Shown here one piece after another: positions 33,701 to 45,783 of a stretch of DNA of 64,000 bases. Numbering within the stretch: position 1 is the first letter of the stretch; every line of letters starts with the position of its first letter. Where the stretch lies: contig FJOG01000009.1 in the NCBI GenBank assembly GCA_900073065.1, positions 375,647-439,646 of the forward strand. The letters run 5' to 3'. Source of the DNA: Phialocephala subalpina (taxonomy: Eukaryota > Ascomycota > Leotiomycetes > Helotiales > Mollisiaceae). The notes beneath the pieces are model-generated. The model ran no database searches. It saw only the letters and a list, made by a program, of their open reading frames with translations, and had not been told where the DNA came from. The position numbers were made by a program, and so were the translations under genes.

Positions 33701-36700
33701 CACCACCAAACTTCAACCGTCGACCCGACTGCCGCGAGCCAGTCAAAAGACCGGCCATGGCTGCAGAGCCCGATGTAACGCTGATATTATTCGAATTCGA
33801 TATGGATACTACAGCAGCAGGTAGTCAAACCCCCGTCCCTCATCTTTTGCCGCATGGCATGGCGTGCTCCATGTTCTGCCTCAACATCTGATGAGCGACA
33901 TCATGAATTGGCTGGATTGTTTCGTTTCTGCCTTGCCAATGCCATGGCCCGAGATTCAACAGCCGCGAAGAGAAGTGATGTTCATATCCACCTGTCCACC
34001 CTTCTTCCATTCCCACTCCTCGGGCCCCTATTATGGTGTGGCGTTGACTCCGAAAAAAATCTGGGGACGACACGCATGATATACTTCACATCTTTCATAT
34101 GTGATGTGAGCTTGGGGCGCGAGTCGTTGTATGTGCCCCCAATTGCCGCTGCGTGGTGGTCATGATCCCGCATGTCCACTTCCTCCTCTTTTGAGTCCAC
34201 GCTCTGCAGATGTGCATCCGTAACTAGCCCCTCTCAGTCTCGGATGAACGCTTACCGGCAAGTTTACAAGAAGAAGGTTGAAGGTCTAATGAGAAACGGG
34301 CCTCTAACGCATGAAGCCGAAGTCCAGAGTTCAAGAAGAGACCGTCTTGTTTCAAGGCTTCGGCTGTAGAGACTACTTTTTAAGAGGCAGAGATCATACA
34401 AGAACATCGTTCTAACTTCTATTTGGGTGTTTCCCGTCTGGGCTAGCATTGGAAAGATGTATATCCCAACGTATATCAAAGTCTATTTGAATAGACGCAT
34501 TGGTAGGTTTCCAAGTGATGCCTTTGGGACATATCCTTCGACTCGGCTGTCAGGTCTGTTTGAGAGGTGACGTTGAAGAGCGAATGCTTGCTTTGGCGAA
34601 CGGTCGTGCAGCCGGTCCGATGCCAACAAAGATCAGCAAGTTTCCAGATCCCCAACAAAGACCCTCCACCTTATCATGATAAGGTTTGTTCTCCTGCACG
34701 TTCAGAACCAGGAAGTGACAAGATCTGGCCGGTCCCCTGCAAAAGTATTTCAGGGACTCATGTGCATCGGTTGCTTCCGCATCTGATATCGTCAAACGAT
34801 TCGCAAGCGGAGCTCCGAGGCATTTCGGATCTTGTTCTTCATCGTGAGAGGTGGCTCATAAAAACTCCTCGTCTCGAAAGTCTATTCAAATTTTTGGCTT
34901 TCGGAAGGATGCAGCCATGAAAAGGTTTTCTGGGGGTCAACGTGTTGCTGATCATTTGGTCAAATTTTCTCAAGTTTCTCCTCCGGGACCTCGCTCCAGT
35001 ACCGAGTAATAGCGGCGGCTTCAAGCAGGACGACCTTCCTATTTCCACGGAGGCGAAGACCAGTACGAAAGGTACGCACGCTTTTGAGGCTTTGACACAT
35101 GCCGGGGAGGAGACGTGATGGGAGCGACAGCTAGGAATGAGCCGAATTTTCCTTCTTGCGCGATGGCCGCGATGACCCAACATCGCACGGTGAAAGTGTC
35201 GAGCATCCATCATAGATAAACACCCTGTTGCAGCATGTGGAGTAAGTCTCTCTCGAAGAAGGGGATCCTCTGCAGCCAGTATGATGGCTCGTCGTCCACC
35301 TCATCGGTGGCAGGCCTGAATGCTTGAAATGCAACTCTGTAGTGACGATCTAATTACTTCAGACCGGGCAGTCTGTCCCAATTGAGGTTATGGCCGTTTG
35401 TTTCGGCGATAAATCGAGGAGGTTGAGTAGCTTTTCCTGACTCTTTGAAACGGTTGAACGCTTGTTCATTCATGAGCTACCTGATAAGGATGTCCTTGGC
35501 AAATTGCACAGCCTCGACTGGTCTATGGAGCTGCACATTCTACGCTTGTTCAAACTTCTTTGGGACGATCTTTGCACAACGCCATTTAACGTCAGTCGCC
35601 GTCACAGGGCGAGGATCCTGGCTTCAGCATCCTAGTCGAGGCTTTAGGTTACGGAGGTAGGGGATGTTAATGGACTGTGGGAGCCTCTTTGGGCGTGGCG
35701 GGAGGACTTTACCGAGCCCCAGGGAACCCGGGAGGTGGAGATCTGGCGTCGTGGAAATTTGATGGTGCGCAGGTGCAGAGCAGATCCTAGGGAAGTCCCA
35801 GCACAGTCGAGCACTAGCAAACGTCACAAATTGACGCTCGCTATGATAGGGTTTCCAAGGACGATCATCTCCACTGTCGTCGTGATTCCAGCGGGAATCC
35901 CGCAAGGCATATCTAAAACAAAGTGACAGCTCACATTTTTTCTCCTACTTAGATCTCAGAAGGACCCCAAGACCAAGAGCTGTCATCAGTTCGCCTCCTT
36001 CTGCCGCACGGCCAGAAACAATTGGCACCGGAAATAAGAGTTCCATCTTGGCTGCTTGATCCTGAAGAGTCGGATGGGGGTTCGAATCCGCTCCATGATC
36101 TTCAGAACAGAGTTTGGACAGCGTGGCTCTTCCCCGGGGGGTTGGGGCTACATCCGCGCTGGCAACAGGATGCTCCGGTTTCAACAGGTCGAATTCAGGT
36201 GAGGATACAAAGTATACAGTACCGAGTTCCGTGCCTTTCCTCATAATGAGGCTCAATATCAATAACAGAAGCACCTTGCTCTTAAGACGTTGATTCTGGC
36301 TTGGATTCCGAACTCGCCAGATGGGCAACTCGCCGCTCTAAGACGTGTCGGTGACTGGAAAATCGAGATTGTGTGACTCGAAACCTGTGGAAATCCTCCT
36401 GAAAATCCGATTCGCAAACATTTCCCAGAGCTGCATCGGGAAGACTTCGAAAGGGGCAACACACAAGCCACCACATACCACAAAGCTTGTCGGCATGAAG
36501 GATCCTCACGTGGCAGCAATGAGACCGCTCGATTAAAGCCGCCGTAATACCAGATGAGGTTAATATCCGCAATCTAAGACATTCTTTGTGCGACCCGCGC
36601 TCGCTGCCCGCGATGATGAGGTATGACGGTGGCATCGAGGATCCGAACCGAATCCGAGGCAATGCCTGAGACGAGGTGCAAAGTGGATGCATATGTGGAC

Positions 36701-37272
36701 GAGTTCTCTGCCGACGCCTCCTTTCTCTTTGCTTCTTCGCTTCTTCGCGTCTTCCTTATGAACGGCAAACCAGACCTCTTCAAGGAAGGTCCCAGGATCT
36801 TCGTTCAGCATGCTTCGGAAGGCGCCGCTGTCCTTGAAGAATCGAGGTCGTTCCAGCCAAACACATCTCACCGCCCGCATTATTCTGCCGCTCGACGAAA
36901 AAAACCACAATTTTCGATGGTTGGTAAGATTTCCAATTGTCAATTCTCCGATGACAGACCGATATAGACTCCATGCTAGGAGCAGAATCTTCTCGCTTGA
37001 GTGAGGTATATTTCCAGATAAATCATTAATTCCATTCGTCTTTTCTTTCTTTTTTCTAGCCTACGAGTTGTACGAATCACAAAGGTTGTCTTGGGAGACC
37101 TCCAGTGACACCAAGGAGCCAGAAGACAGTGAGACAAGATCTCTGAGTTGTGGAAACCTAATTCAGACGTCAAGCAGCTCTTCTTCCATCGCCGGACCCT
37201 CCGCGAATACGACAAACTCTATACTTCGAACACAAACCTCACTTCGATACCTATATCTACCCCACCTCCAAG
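30768..37272. other. 6.5-kb stretch without a supported gene
   Basis: Many overlapping open frames exist on both strands, but none shows a family motif, a usable intron set or a consistent start. The first 500 bases are the likely promoter and leader of the zinc-cluster gene. An isolated ATG at 33758 gives MAAEPDVTLILFEFDMDTT before a GTAGTC donor-like site, a possible orphan first exon. An imperfect palindrome around TTCGAATC lies near 36070. The last 250 bases include the promoter of the adenine deaminase gene. Confidence 0.45.
33297..33323. repeat. Three tandem copies of GCCCTGAAA
   Basis: GCCCTGAAA, GCCCTGAAA, GCCCTGAAG in direct succession: a minisatellite-like run. Confidence 0.85.
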
Positions 37273-38339
37273 ATGTGCAAATCAACACACCACCAGCTCC
37301 TCCACGACCTCCCAAAATGCGAACACCACCTCCACATCGAAGGCTCCCTCTCACCCACCCTCCTCTTCTCTCTCGCAGCCAAGAACGCCATCTCCCTCCC
37401 AGACCCCTCCATCGACCCCTCCTTCACCTCCCCCAAACCCTTGAACAACGATACGAAAACTTCACATCCCTCAATGATTTCCTCCACTACTACTTCATCG
37501 GAATGTCCGTCCTCCTCCACTCCTCCGACTTCGAATCTCTGGCATATGAATACTTCACACGAGCACACAACGACGGGGTCCATCACGCTGAGATATTCTT
37601 CGACCCGCAAGCTCATACAAGTCGAGGAGTTGCTTATGGGACTGTGGTTGAAGGACTGGTTGCTGCTCAGAAAAAAGCTGAGAAGGAGTTTGGATTGAGC
37701 TCAAAATTGATATTATGTTTCTTGAGACATTTGCCAGCTAGTGAGGCAGGAGAGACGTACAAGGAGGCTGAAGCTCTGGGGCATTTTTCAGACGGAACAG
37801 TGGCTGGTATTGGGTTGGATAGCAGCGAAGTCGGCTTTCCACCTGAGATTTTCAGGGAGGTGTATACATCTGCTGGAAAAGCCGGGATCAGGAGAACAGC
37901 GCATGCAGGCGAGGAGGGCGATTCGACATATATCTCGAGAGCGCTGGATCTTTGCAATACAGAGCGAATTGATCATGGGATTCGATTGGTGGATGACGAG
38001 GAGTTGTTGAAGAGAGTTGCCAAGGATAAGACGTTGGTTACGATGTGTCCACTCAGTAACGTGAGACTAAGGTGCGTGACCAAGGTTGCGGACCTGCCAA
38101 TTAGGAAGTTCTTGGATGAAGGAGTCAGATTTAGCATCAACAGCGACGATCCAGCCTATTTTGGAGGATATATATTAGATAACTATTGCGCGGTCCAGGA
38201 ATCATTCAACCTGAGCTTGGTGGATTGGAAGTTTATTGCTGTAGCCGCAATAGAAGGAAGCTGGTGTGATGCGGAGAGGAAGAGTGCGTTGCTGGCTAAG
38301 CTTGAGGAGTGGGAGGAGAAGTACAAGAGCGTGGCTTGA
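37273..38339 (+). CDS. AAH1: Adenine deaminase (AAH1 type), with one apparent frameshift
   Basis: It hydrolyses adenine to hypoxanthine in purine salvage, in the cytosol and nucleus. The start MCKSTHHQLLHDLPKCEHHL runs straight into the zinc motif HLHIEGSL. Near 37440 the frame must shift by one base after SFTSPK, next to a run of five Cs, to continue as LEQRYENFTSLNDFLHYYF. The rest is intact: HAGEEG (catalytic Glu), ERIDHGIRL, CPLSNVRL and SINSDDPAYFGGYI, the last being characteristic of fungal adenine deaminases rather than adenosine deaminases. It ends at 38339, about 355 aa, the usual family length. One extra C would restore the frame, so a homopolymer error is the simplest explanation. 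I saw no intron. Confidence 0.88.
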
Positions 38340-38412
38340 AGTGCTAGAAGAGACGATTAGCAGGTGAGCTGCTTCTTTGCTTGAAGATAAAGGACAGAGA
38401 AAGTCTCTGCAC

Positions 38413-38494
38413 CGCATTTCCAATCTCCCAGATTGTTCTGGAAACTGGAGAAGGTTAGAATGTCCCAGATAAGGCTGGGAGATTGAAAACGCTG
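38413..38494. mobile_element. Short inverted-repeat element, copy B (internally deleted, about 82 bp)
   Basis: TTTCCAATCTCCCAG (38417-38431) is complementary, with one mismatch, to CTGGGAGATTGAAAA (38475-38489), followed by CGCTG as in copy D. Only about 43 bp separate the ends, so this is a shortened member. It begins 74 bp after the adenine deaminase stop codon. Confidence 0.75.
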
Positions 38495-39314
38495 TCTTTG
38501 CTTCTTCCTTGGTCATAGGTATCTTTGTGTGTATCACCAAGATCTGTAGCATTTGATACTTTGGTGTTGGGCACGAGTTGCAGCTGGCAAACATTTCAAC
38601 AAGCCTTTGTACAGCTAGGTTTTTGTAATGTTACAGACTTCAAGGAATGATTTCCGCAACAGCTTGCATGAAATTGTTCCCATCAAATGTTGAATGTCCA
38701 GAAACAGAAAGGGCAAGATGTCACTATCCTTGACATCGGAAGTCTTACAGATTCTCAATTTATATTGGTCGCAGTCCGGCGTACAAAATTGGGTCCATTC
38801 AACATCTGTATAGTGTTAAATAAGCACGAATTTTCTGAGCCCCTAGTGTGGTTTCGTTGATTGAAAAATCGAAGAAGCCAAACCCAAAACAATGTATTAT
38901 ATTTTTGATCTGTTTGACTTTTCAAGCGAAGGGAATCTCGCTACTCGCTACTCGAGTGAGCCGGTATGTCCCCCTTTTGAGACGTTGCGATTCTGTTTTG
39001 TAATTTAGGTTGAATTGTTGATGTGAATGGTAGTTTTGGGACTATTTCGTTTGGAAAGCTCTGAAGTGAACTGGGACATTGATATTTGCATGAGAATCGA
39101 TGCATAGAAGAGGCTTCGTGAATATTAATGGGCGTCGCCCATTCACGCATCAGGAGCTTGTGCATTTGATTCAACCTTAATCATCAGGACATCTACAGTC
39201 TTTCTATTCAAATCATTTTGTCTATGCAGCCCAAAGGTAACCTGCAGCAGCACAGTTTCTGTCAGCTGTAGAGTAGCACTCAAAGAGACAATCTCTGTCC
39301 TCACAACCTTTCAG
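38495..39314. other. Intergenic, nothing recognised
   Basis: No gene, element or RNA supported. Confidence 0.4.
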
Positions 39315-39833
39315 ATGTGCTTCCGCTGCCCAAGGAGCAGGTCTCCACCACCCCGTCTCTTATCACAAGGGGAAGCAAACGAAGAACAACTACCCAGATA
39401 CTCGTTCCTTCGCCCTCTCGGCCACAAGATAGTCAAGAACCCACAAATATATCCAAGGCGCGCAGTCATATCCCCCAAAGTCAGAGCCGCTCTCGAAGCT
39501 CTCGCATCTCTAGAGCCCGATGCACCTGCTTACGTTTCTCGAGTTCCAGCCCGCATATCGGCCAAGCCCTTCCGAGAACCAGAAGAAAGGAAAGCTAGGG
39601 AGCTCGACCTCGATCGCAAATCCGCAATACCGCAACACAGCGTGGGGCAGAATCCGAAATACAAAAAGCAGATGGCAAGGAGGAGATATCAACGTCCTTG
39701 GACGATGAAGGAGTGGAGGTATGTGGAGAAGATTTCGAGAGACGTGACTGAAGAGGAGATGAGGGTGTTGGTGGCGAGGTTTAGGAAGAGTTTGTGGGTG
39801 ATGCATTTTCCTTTGGAGATGAGTAGAGAGTAG
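39315..39833 (+). CDS. Basic hypothetical protein (172 aa)
   Basis: The single exon starts at ATG 39315. The protein is Arg/Lys/Pro-rich with a Glu/Arg stretch (FREPEERKARELDLDRKSA) and a basic C-terminal block (KYKKQMARRRYQRPWTMKEW, then RYVEKISRDVTEEEMRVLVA). Its ending resembles small nucleic-acid-binding or organellar-ribosome-type proteins, but I recognise no family. The C-terminal 64 codons lie within a perfect tandem duplication, so the gene has an extra copy of its own 3' end just downstream. The sequence before the ATG ends CCTTTCAG, so an upstream exon is possible. Confidence 0.55.
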   Translation: MCFRCPRSRSPPPRLLSQGEANEEQLPRYSFLRPLGHKIVKNPQIYPRRAVISPKVRAALEALASLEPDAPAYVSRVPARISAKPFREPEERKARELDLDRKSAIPQHSVGQNPKYKKQMARRRYQRPWTMKEWRYVEKISRDVTEEEMRVLVARFRKSLWVMHFPLEMSRE

Positions 39834-40140
39834 GGTTGCTAACTTGGTCTTTTTGTAGTGGATGGGAACCAACGGAAGGACAGATGAGGGCGTGGGGCAG
39901 AATCCGAAATACAAAAAGCAGATGGCAAGGAGGAGATATCAACGTCCTTGGACGATGAAGGAGTGGAGGTATGTGGAGAAGATTTCGAGAGACGTGACTG
40001 AAGAGGAGATGAGGGTGTTGGTGGCGAGGTTTAGGAAGAGTTTGTGGGTGATGCATTTTCCTTTGGAGATGAGTAGAGAGTAGGGTTGCTAACTTGGTCT
40101 TTTTGTAGTGGATGGGAACCAACGGAAGGACAGATGAGGG
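39641..40140 (+). repeat. Perfect 250-bp tandem duplication
   Basis: Bases 39641-39890 and 39891-40140 appear identical wherever I compared them. The unit begins CGTGGGGCAGAATCC and ends GGACAGATGAGGG. It covers the last 193 bases of the preceding gene plus 57 bases of 3' flank. Identity this high means a very recent event or an assembly artefact. Confidence 0.95.
39862..40083 (+). CDS. Duplicated 3' fragment with a new ATG (73 aa)
   Basis: The duplicated flank supplies ATG at 39862 (MGTNGRTDEGVGQN) in frame with the copied C-terminus (residues 11-73), which is identical to that of the upstream protein. Whether it is transcribed is unknown; I consider it a duplication by-product. Confidence 0.3.
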   Translation: MGTNGRTDEGVGQNPKYKKQMARRRYQRPWTMKEWRYVEKISRDVTEEEMRVLVARFRKSLWVMHFPLEMSRE

Positions 40141-42228
40141 GGGTAGACCGCGCTGCGGGTAGTGTGCCTTGGACATCGATCGAGCACAGTGTAGGGAACA
40201 ACAGTGTCCTTGTCGCTGTGGAGCAATCATAATCATAATAATGTAGGCTCTCGGCACTAGCCCCTGCGCAAGAACATTTCTTTGCCCACCTCGATGTCAC
40301 GAATTTATTAGGTTAGTGGTACTCGAGGAAGACATTCGACTTTTCCAGATATTAATTTCAAACAGTTCGGACATCACTGTTACCGAAAGCAGAGAGTTGA
40401 CAACTCCCAGATTAGATATCTTCATCCCCATGTTGTCATTATTTCCGCGGACGGTGGACTTGGATGGCACATCAAGCTTTCAGCAGCGAAGTTCTTTCCA
40501 ACAGAATGCATTCTGCTTTCATGCAAGACGCAGCAACACGCATAGCTCCTTCACTGAGTTTGGCTTCAACAGAAAAGCCTATTTGATTGTACCTCAGATC
40601 TTGGGAGATCTACTGCTCGAAACCAGAAGGATATCGCGGGGTCAAAAAGGTCGACGCTCATTGGCCCCCGATCCGAGCCCCTGAAATTCCTTAGCTCCGA
40701 TGCAACGACACATCTATGGGTTAAAATGAAATCTGCTATGGTTGATATGTAGAGTTGTGGCCTCTAGAGATAGTTATTTGGGTGGTGTTAGGCTTCTGTC
40801 CTAAATTTTAGAGGATCTGACAAAAGACGTCGTGCGATGTCGTTAAGTGTTTCCGGCGTGCTAAGAGATGAAATCAACAATGTTCCAAGTACGCGAAACG
40901 CTCCACAACTTTATTAATGTAATGGCGGATCCTCTGGGGCTTTCGCAGATCTTATAATTGCCAAACACTGTTTGGATCTTCATGCAAAAGCTCCACGGAC
41001 AACTAGTATCAGGATTAGAGTGGTGAACAATAGATTCATGAACGGATGTTATCTTCTCCCACTGATCGAGAACACGAAAGAGAAATCCCTTAAAGTCACA
41101 GGATGTAGGGGTGCTTGCGGGACATGTTATGTTGTCACTAAGAAATGCACCTCACGGCCCTTCCCATAGCAATCAAGGTTTTACTCTTCCCATTATTCCG
41201 TCCTTTTCGTATAAATGTGTCGTGGCGCCCTCGCTTATTTTCGCTCACTTTAGTATCGCAACCCTACGTCTAGCTATTTGTTGTACGTATGGCTATTCTA
41301 TGTATATAGCCATTTCTTGAAAGTATGGCTTTGATCATTATCGACTGCTCTGAATGCAACGACGAATCCGTAGTCCTTACTTGCCTGTGGCCAAGTGAAA
41401 CTCAATGAACTCAGGTGTCAGGATTTTTCGCTCAACCGCCTATCTGTCTGATACTGCAATTGCAGCAACGACTGCTATTATATCAGCTGTGACATTTACC
41501 GTTGCTTGGGCTTCAGGAAGCGCTAACGTTCCACGACTAACTCGCAGGTTCTCTCATGTCATTAGTGGTATGTGTGACTGCGGGCTTCTTGGGACAGTGA
41601 AGTTATGAACCGGGAATGCTCGATGACCTTGAAGTTCTTGCGCCAGTTAATCTCTTGTAGCCTCGAGAGTTTTGTGCCTGCGAGCACTTTTTCTTGGTTG
41701 GGGCCGAAACAAAACACGCCTTCCACCACCGGCCTTCTTGGTTCTCTCCACAACAAGACACGCCTTCCACAAGCTACCTTCTCAGTTATCACGAGAACAA
41801 TCGTGGTTCCCGCAACGACTTTAGCGTCTGTCCCCCTTTTTTCAGGCGCAGAATCAAGCTCAGCTTCATCGGCTGCTCAACGTGAACTCTTCAAGTCTTC
41901 ATTGATTACTGTGACTACCAGATCTTTTCACAGTCGAGTTCACAAAGATTCTCAGCGTGAGCTACTGGACTCCGTGAGCTTCAAGAGTCATTAGCTGCTG
42001 TTGTACTCAGTTTCGTCCACCGTTCACTCTGGGTTTTGATCCTCGTACTCATCTTTCGAGGTTAGTTTCGACTGCTCACCTCGTTTTGTTGTGGTTATTC
42101 ACCACAAACAGCACTCGCCTCTTTAAGATATTTAGTTGCAGAACTCTTTCTTCTTCGAACAAGGCTTCCTCAATCTTGACAACTCTACAACGCGACAACT
42201 CGAAACAACACAAATCGCAAAGATCGGT
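40141..42228. other. Intergenic and 5' flank of the large nuclear-type gene
   Basis: An open frame at 41605-41994 begins with ATG and is Ser/Thr-rich, but has no motif. It could be a short upstream gene or part of the leader of the next gene. I see nothing else of note. Confidence 0.3.
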
Positions 42229-44950
42229 ATGAGCCTGCAGGCACCGAGTCTCACCCAGCGCCGCGGTCAGCCTACACCTCACATTAGAGATTTACAAGCC
42301 GCAAACCAAGGATTTAGAACGCTGAGAGCTAACATCGAGCACCGAGTTCAAGTAGGGACCGCAACAGAGTTTCCTGATGGTCTACACTCTCCCTCTACAC
42401 ACCTAGCCAACTTCGAGACTGAAGAGCTGTTTAACATACATCCTATTCGCGCTGGAGATCATCCGGCTTCAATGATCACTTCTCAAGCCTCCACTCAACA
42501 AGAAACAAATTCCGAGATCGGCACTACTTTCCCATTCGTGCCTCCATCGAAGACACAAAAGCACAGCAAGATGTCTTCTCACGGTGATGATGACTTCGTT
42601 CCCAGCTCTACTCCCTCTACCGAGTCAGGCAAGAAGAAGCGCTCTCACAAAAAGAAGAAGGGTAAGCTTTTGTCCAACGCCCATTGCATGACTACAGTTT
42701 CTCACGATTTTTCAATAGAAGAGTCACCTGCTAAAGGTGTTGCCCGCCGAAAGCGTTCCCGTCGTGCATCACGAGAGGAGGAGTACCCTCAGGAGACGGT
42801 TTCCAAGAAAACAGAACGAAAGAAGAAAGTCCCTACAGTACCAAAGGCCCCAAAGCGAGCAAAGAAGGCATTAAAATACGATATCCTCGAGGATGAGCAG
42901 CGTCTGTTAGGAAGCGATGCAGGTACATCTGGTGCCCAAATGCCAGTCAAGGATGCCAATACAGGAACCATGAATTCGGGCCAGATTGGAGGTGTCCTTC
43001 CATCCGCCTCTGATGAATTCGAAGCTGATAACAAACAATCGAGAAATAACAAGGCTCGTAGAATCCTTGGTAGGTGATCTTTCTCAACTTTTGACGTTGC
43101 CCTGGGGGAATCGCGCCCAAGTCAAGAGTCCCATGCTCACTTCCAGCTCACAGACTTTGAGTTATGGAGGCACGCTTCTTTCAACTTGAAATATAAGATG
43201 ACTTACTGACGTCTGTTCTCACATAGCGAAAACTCCCCTCCCGAGTCCCCTTTCCGACTCAAATATTCCACCTCGAGATCCTAGTATTGCGCCAATTGCC
43301 AACATGGGCCAATTCCAACCACTCATGGCCATGCCACAAAGCAACAACATGTTCCACCAAGCCAATGGTCCCGTGCTACCCGGCCTCGGCGGATATGGAC
43401 AATATCAAACACAACTGTCGTCTGGAGGAGTTGGGGGAAATACAACACAACAACCGACTTACTCTTTTGAAGGTGGAAATTCCCACCAGGACGGTTTCGT
43501 TGTCTATAATGGATTGCAATCACAACAGCAAGGCGTCAGCAGTGGCTTTGTGCCATATATGAGTCCATTCATGCCCGGCCACAGCAACTACCAGAGCATG
43601 GGCGATGAGTCTATGACCCAAGATCAACCAAGACTTTTACCAGGTTTTGGTACCCCAGTCGGAGCTTCAGCTACAATTGGACTAGGCAGCGCTCGTGGTG
43701 ATCCTATCGCACAGGCTTATAGTAGCATGATGGCAGACATGGACGCCGGCAGATATCCCACAGGGTATGAAGAACTTACAAACGGAGGGGGCTTTCAAAG
43801 ACTCCAGGGAGTCAATTATAATGATTTCCCGCTCTACGGTTCGCCATACAACAACTTCAGCGGTCTAGAGTCAAGCCTTGGCCGTCTTGCAGGAAGTGGA
43901 TTCCAATTCGATGACAATGCCTTCTGGCAGACTGTGGGTTCACAACCTCAGACACAATTTGGCCAACCTCAAGGGTTTGGCTACGGCCTGCCCCACGCAC
44001 CCAGCTACCAAAATCAGTATGACCCTCAGGATTACCCCGCACCTGCTCAGACACCAGCCCCTCCCAGAGAGTGTATCATGCCAGGGACCCCGATTGTAGA
44101 TGATCTCACTGATCCGCAAATGCTGGCTGATGGCTTAGAGTTCGATCGAACAATGGCAATTGCGGACGAGCAAATGAGATCTTCAACTGCGCCTTCGTCC
44201 TATGCTAAATTTGAGACCGCTAGCCCTGTTCCTCCACAAAATGAGCGACCTTACCAAGCTGAATCCGGTTTCGAAATATTCGGTCCCAAAGTTCAAGAAG
44301 AGGAGAGTCAGGATATTGAGAATGCTGGAGTCAATCCTGGCCAACCGATCAACCCCGCGCTGGACACCTCGGTTCCTCATGGCAATAAATGCGCGTCGAA
44401 CAAGAATGTCGTTCTCCAACAATTTAACTTCCTGGCATTAATGGATGCCCTTGAACAAGGAACAAGCTGGGTTCCCCCGAACGATTTCGAGCTCGCTGTA
44501 ACCCCAAAGCACGAAGTCGAGATCACTTTTGATCAACAGCTCCCCGCAGTGTTCAACGAGTACATCTTTGAACAATGTCTCTGGCTTTTCCAAAGACACC
44601 ACGAGCGTAAGCTCGCCATGAAGGAGGGTTATACCGGAGGTTCCATCGCCCACATCTCCAATGAATTCTTTGCAACCTTCGGTGTCCGAATCACGGAAAA
44701 TAGAATTGAGAGTCTGTTCAGGGCCATGGAACACAGCTCTATGGCTTTGTTCTTCGGGCTCGGCAATCAGAACGAGTTCGTTTACTGGGACTTCCAGAAA
44801 AGAAAGCCTTACAGACTTATGTATCTGCCAGAGTTTACTGTACTCGAGCAACCAGAGCGTGCTTACAACTTTCTCGAAACAGAGGAATCTCTAGCCTGGG
44901 CTCGAGATCTTATCCAGTTTGTCCGATTTAGCCGCTCTCAAGCTGGCTAG
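42229..44950 (+). CDS. Large basic/Gln-Asn-rich protein of unknown function, probably nuclear (835 aa)
   Basis: Three exons: 42229-42661, 42719-43069 and 43227-44950. The introns (57 and 157 nt) start GTAAGC and GTAGGT, end in TAG, and both interrupt codons in phase 1; total length is a whole number of codons. Residues about 125-250 are highly basic with nuclear-localisation-like clusters (GKKKRSHKKKK, ARRKRSRRASR, TERKKKVPTVPKAPKRAKKA). The middle (about 265-600) is Gln, Asn, Gly and Pro-rich and predicted disordered. A folded C-terminal domain follows (about 640-825: FNFLALMDALEQGTSWVPPN, VFNEYIFEQCLWLFQRHHER, FGVRITENRIESLFRAMEHS). I recognise no family. A chromatin or transcription role is inferred only from composition. 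Confidence 0.8.
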
Positions 44951-45140
44951 GCACCTCAAAATCCATAGGAATTCCCTTTATTCAACACTGTATGATGTAC
45001 TGTACCACTCCTCGAATTCTTCGTTCTTCAACTTTGCGGTTCTCCGATGCCTGACTTCTCATTGGCGATGCTTTTGCCCTGTTGTACATAGTTTGCCTCG
45101 ATGAATAATGCAATGAAAGTCATGAATACCACCTCTTGCA

Positions 45141-45297
45141 GCGGTCTCAATCTCCCAGCCTCGCCTGGACTTTCTTAGCCAACTTTCTCCAAGCAAGGAC
45201 AGTGGCTGGCTAACACTATGACGCTTCTATACAGGTAGTATGTCAGCCTGGCCTAGTCTCTTTGATTTTCCTGTCAAGGCTGGGAGATTGAAAACGA
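45141..45297 (+). mobile_element. Short inverted-repeat element, copy C
   Basis: GGTCTCAATCTCCCAGCC on the left pairs with GGCTGGGAGATTGAAAACG on the right. The interior, about 125 bp, matches copy D (GGACTTTCT, GGCTAA, AGCCTGGCCT against AGCTTGGCCT, TCCTTGAC against TCCTGTCAAG) and the reverse of copy A. It lies 190 bp after the preceding gene and 140 bp before the next ATG. Confidence 0.85.
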
Positions 45298-45436
45298 ACT
45301 CCCGGGACTCGTGACTTGACGCTGTGCCACTGTGACTGTGTAAATAGGCTGAATCCATCTCACGTAAGAGTATAGATACCACCAGTTGCTCCTCTCATCT
45401 CACCAATCCGAACTCCAAACCTCCCAACCTCGAAAG

Positions 45437-45731
45437 ATGGCACCCAAATCCAAACAAAAGAACTATCCAACGCCTTTTCAAGCTTCTATACTCGTTGAAG
45501 ATATCAAAATCTACGCCGCACTTACCCCTCATCAAGGGCCAGAGCAGCAGACTAAACCTCAACACAAATGCGTGCAATGCTGTACAACTTTGGTGAAGGA
45601 GGAGAGAGGGACGTGCCAGAGATGTCGACTGAGTTATCTGTGTCCGCCTGTGTGGGGATTGTAGGATTCGCGAAACGGGTAGTGGGAAGGTACAAGTGCT
45701 CAAGGGATGTAGTTGGAGTCTTGGGGCTTAA
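45437..45731 (+). CDS. Small zinc-ribbon-like protein, apparent frameshift
   Basis: ATG at 45437 gives MAPKSKQKNYPTPFQASILV and then CVQCC...CQRC, a four-cysteine pattern suggesting a zinc ribbon. This frame stops at 45664. A one-base shift just before gives RLCGDCRIRETGSGKVQVLK then GCSWSLGA, adding a third CxxC and ending at 45731. The combined protein would have about 97 residues. No intron explains the change of frame. I cannot assign a function. Confidence 0.45.
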
Positions 45732-45783
45732 ATGAAACTGAAGTGGCTCGTTGTGCCCGACAAAAGGACTTAGAGCAGGATTG

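Noticed and set aside
36060..36095. tRNA gene suggested by GGTTCGAATCC
   Set aside because: The bases around it form a simple palindrome; no acceptor, D or anticodon arms can be drawn upstream.
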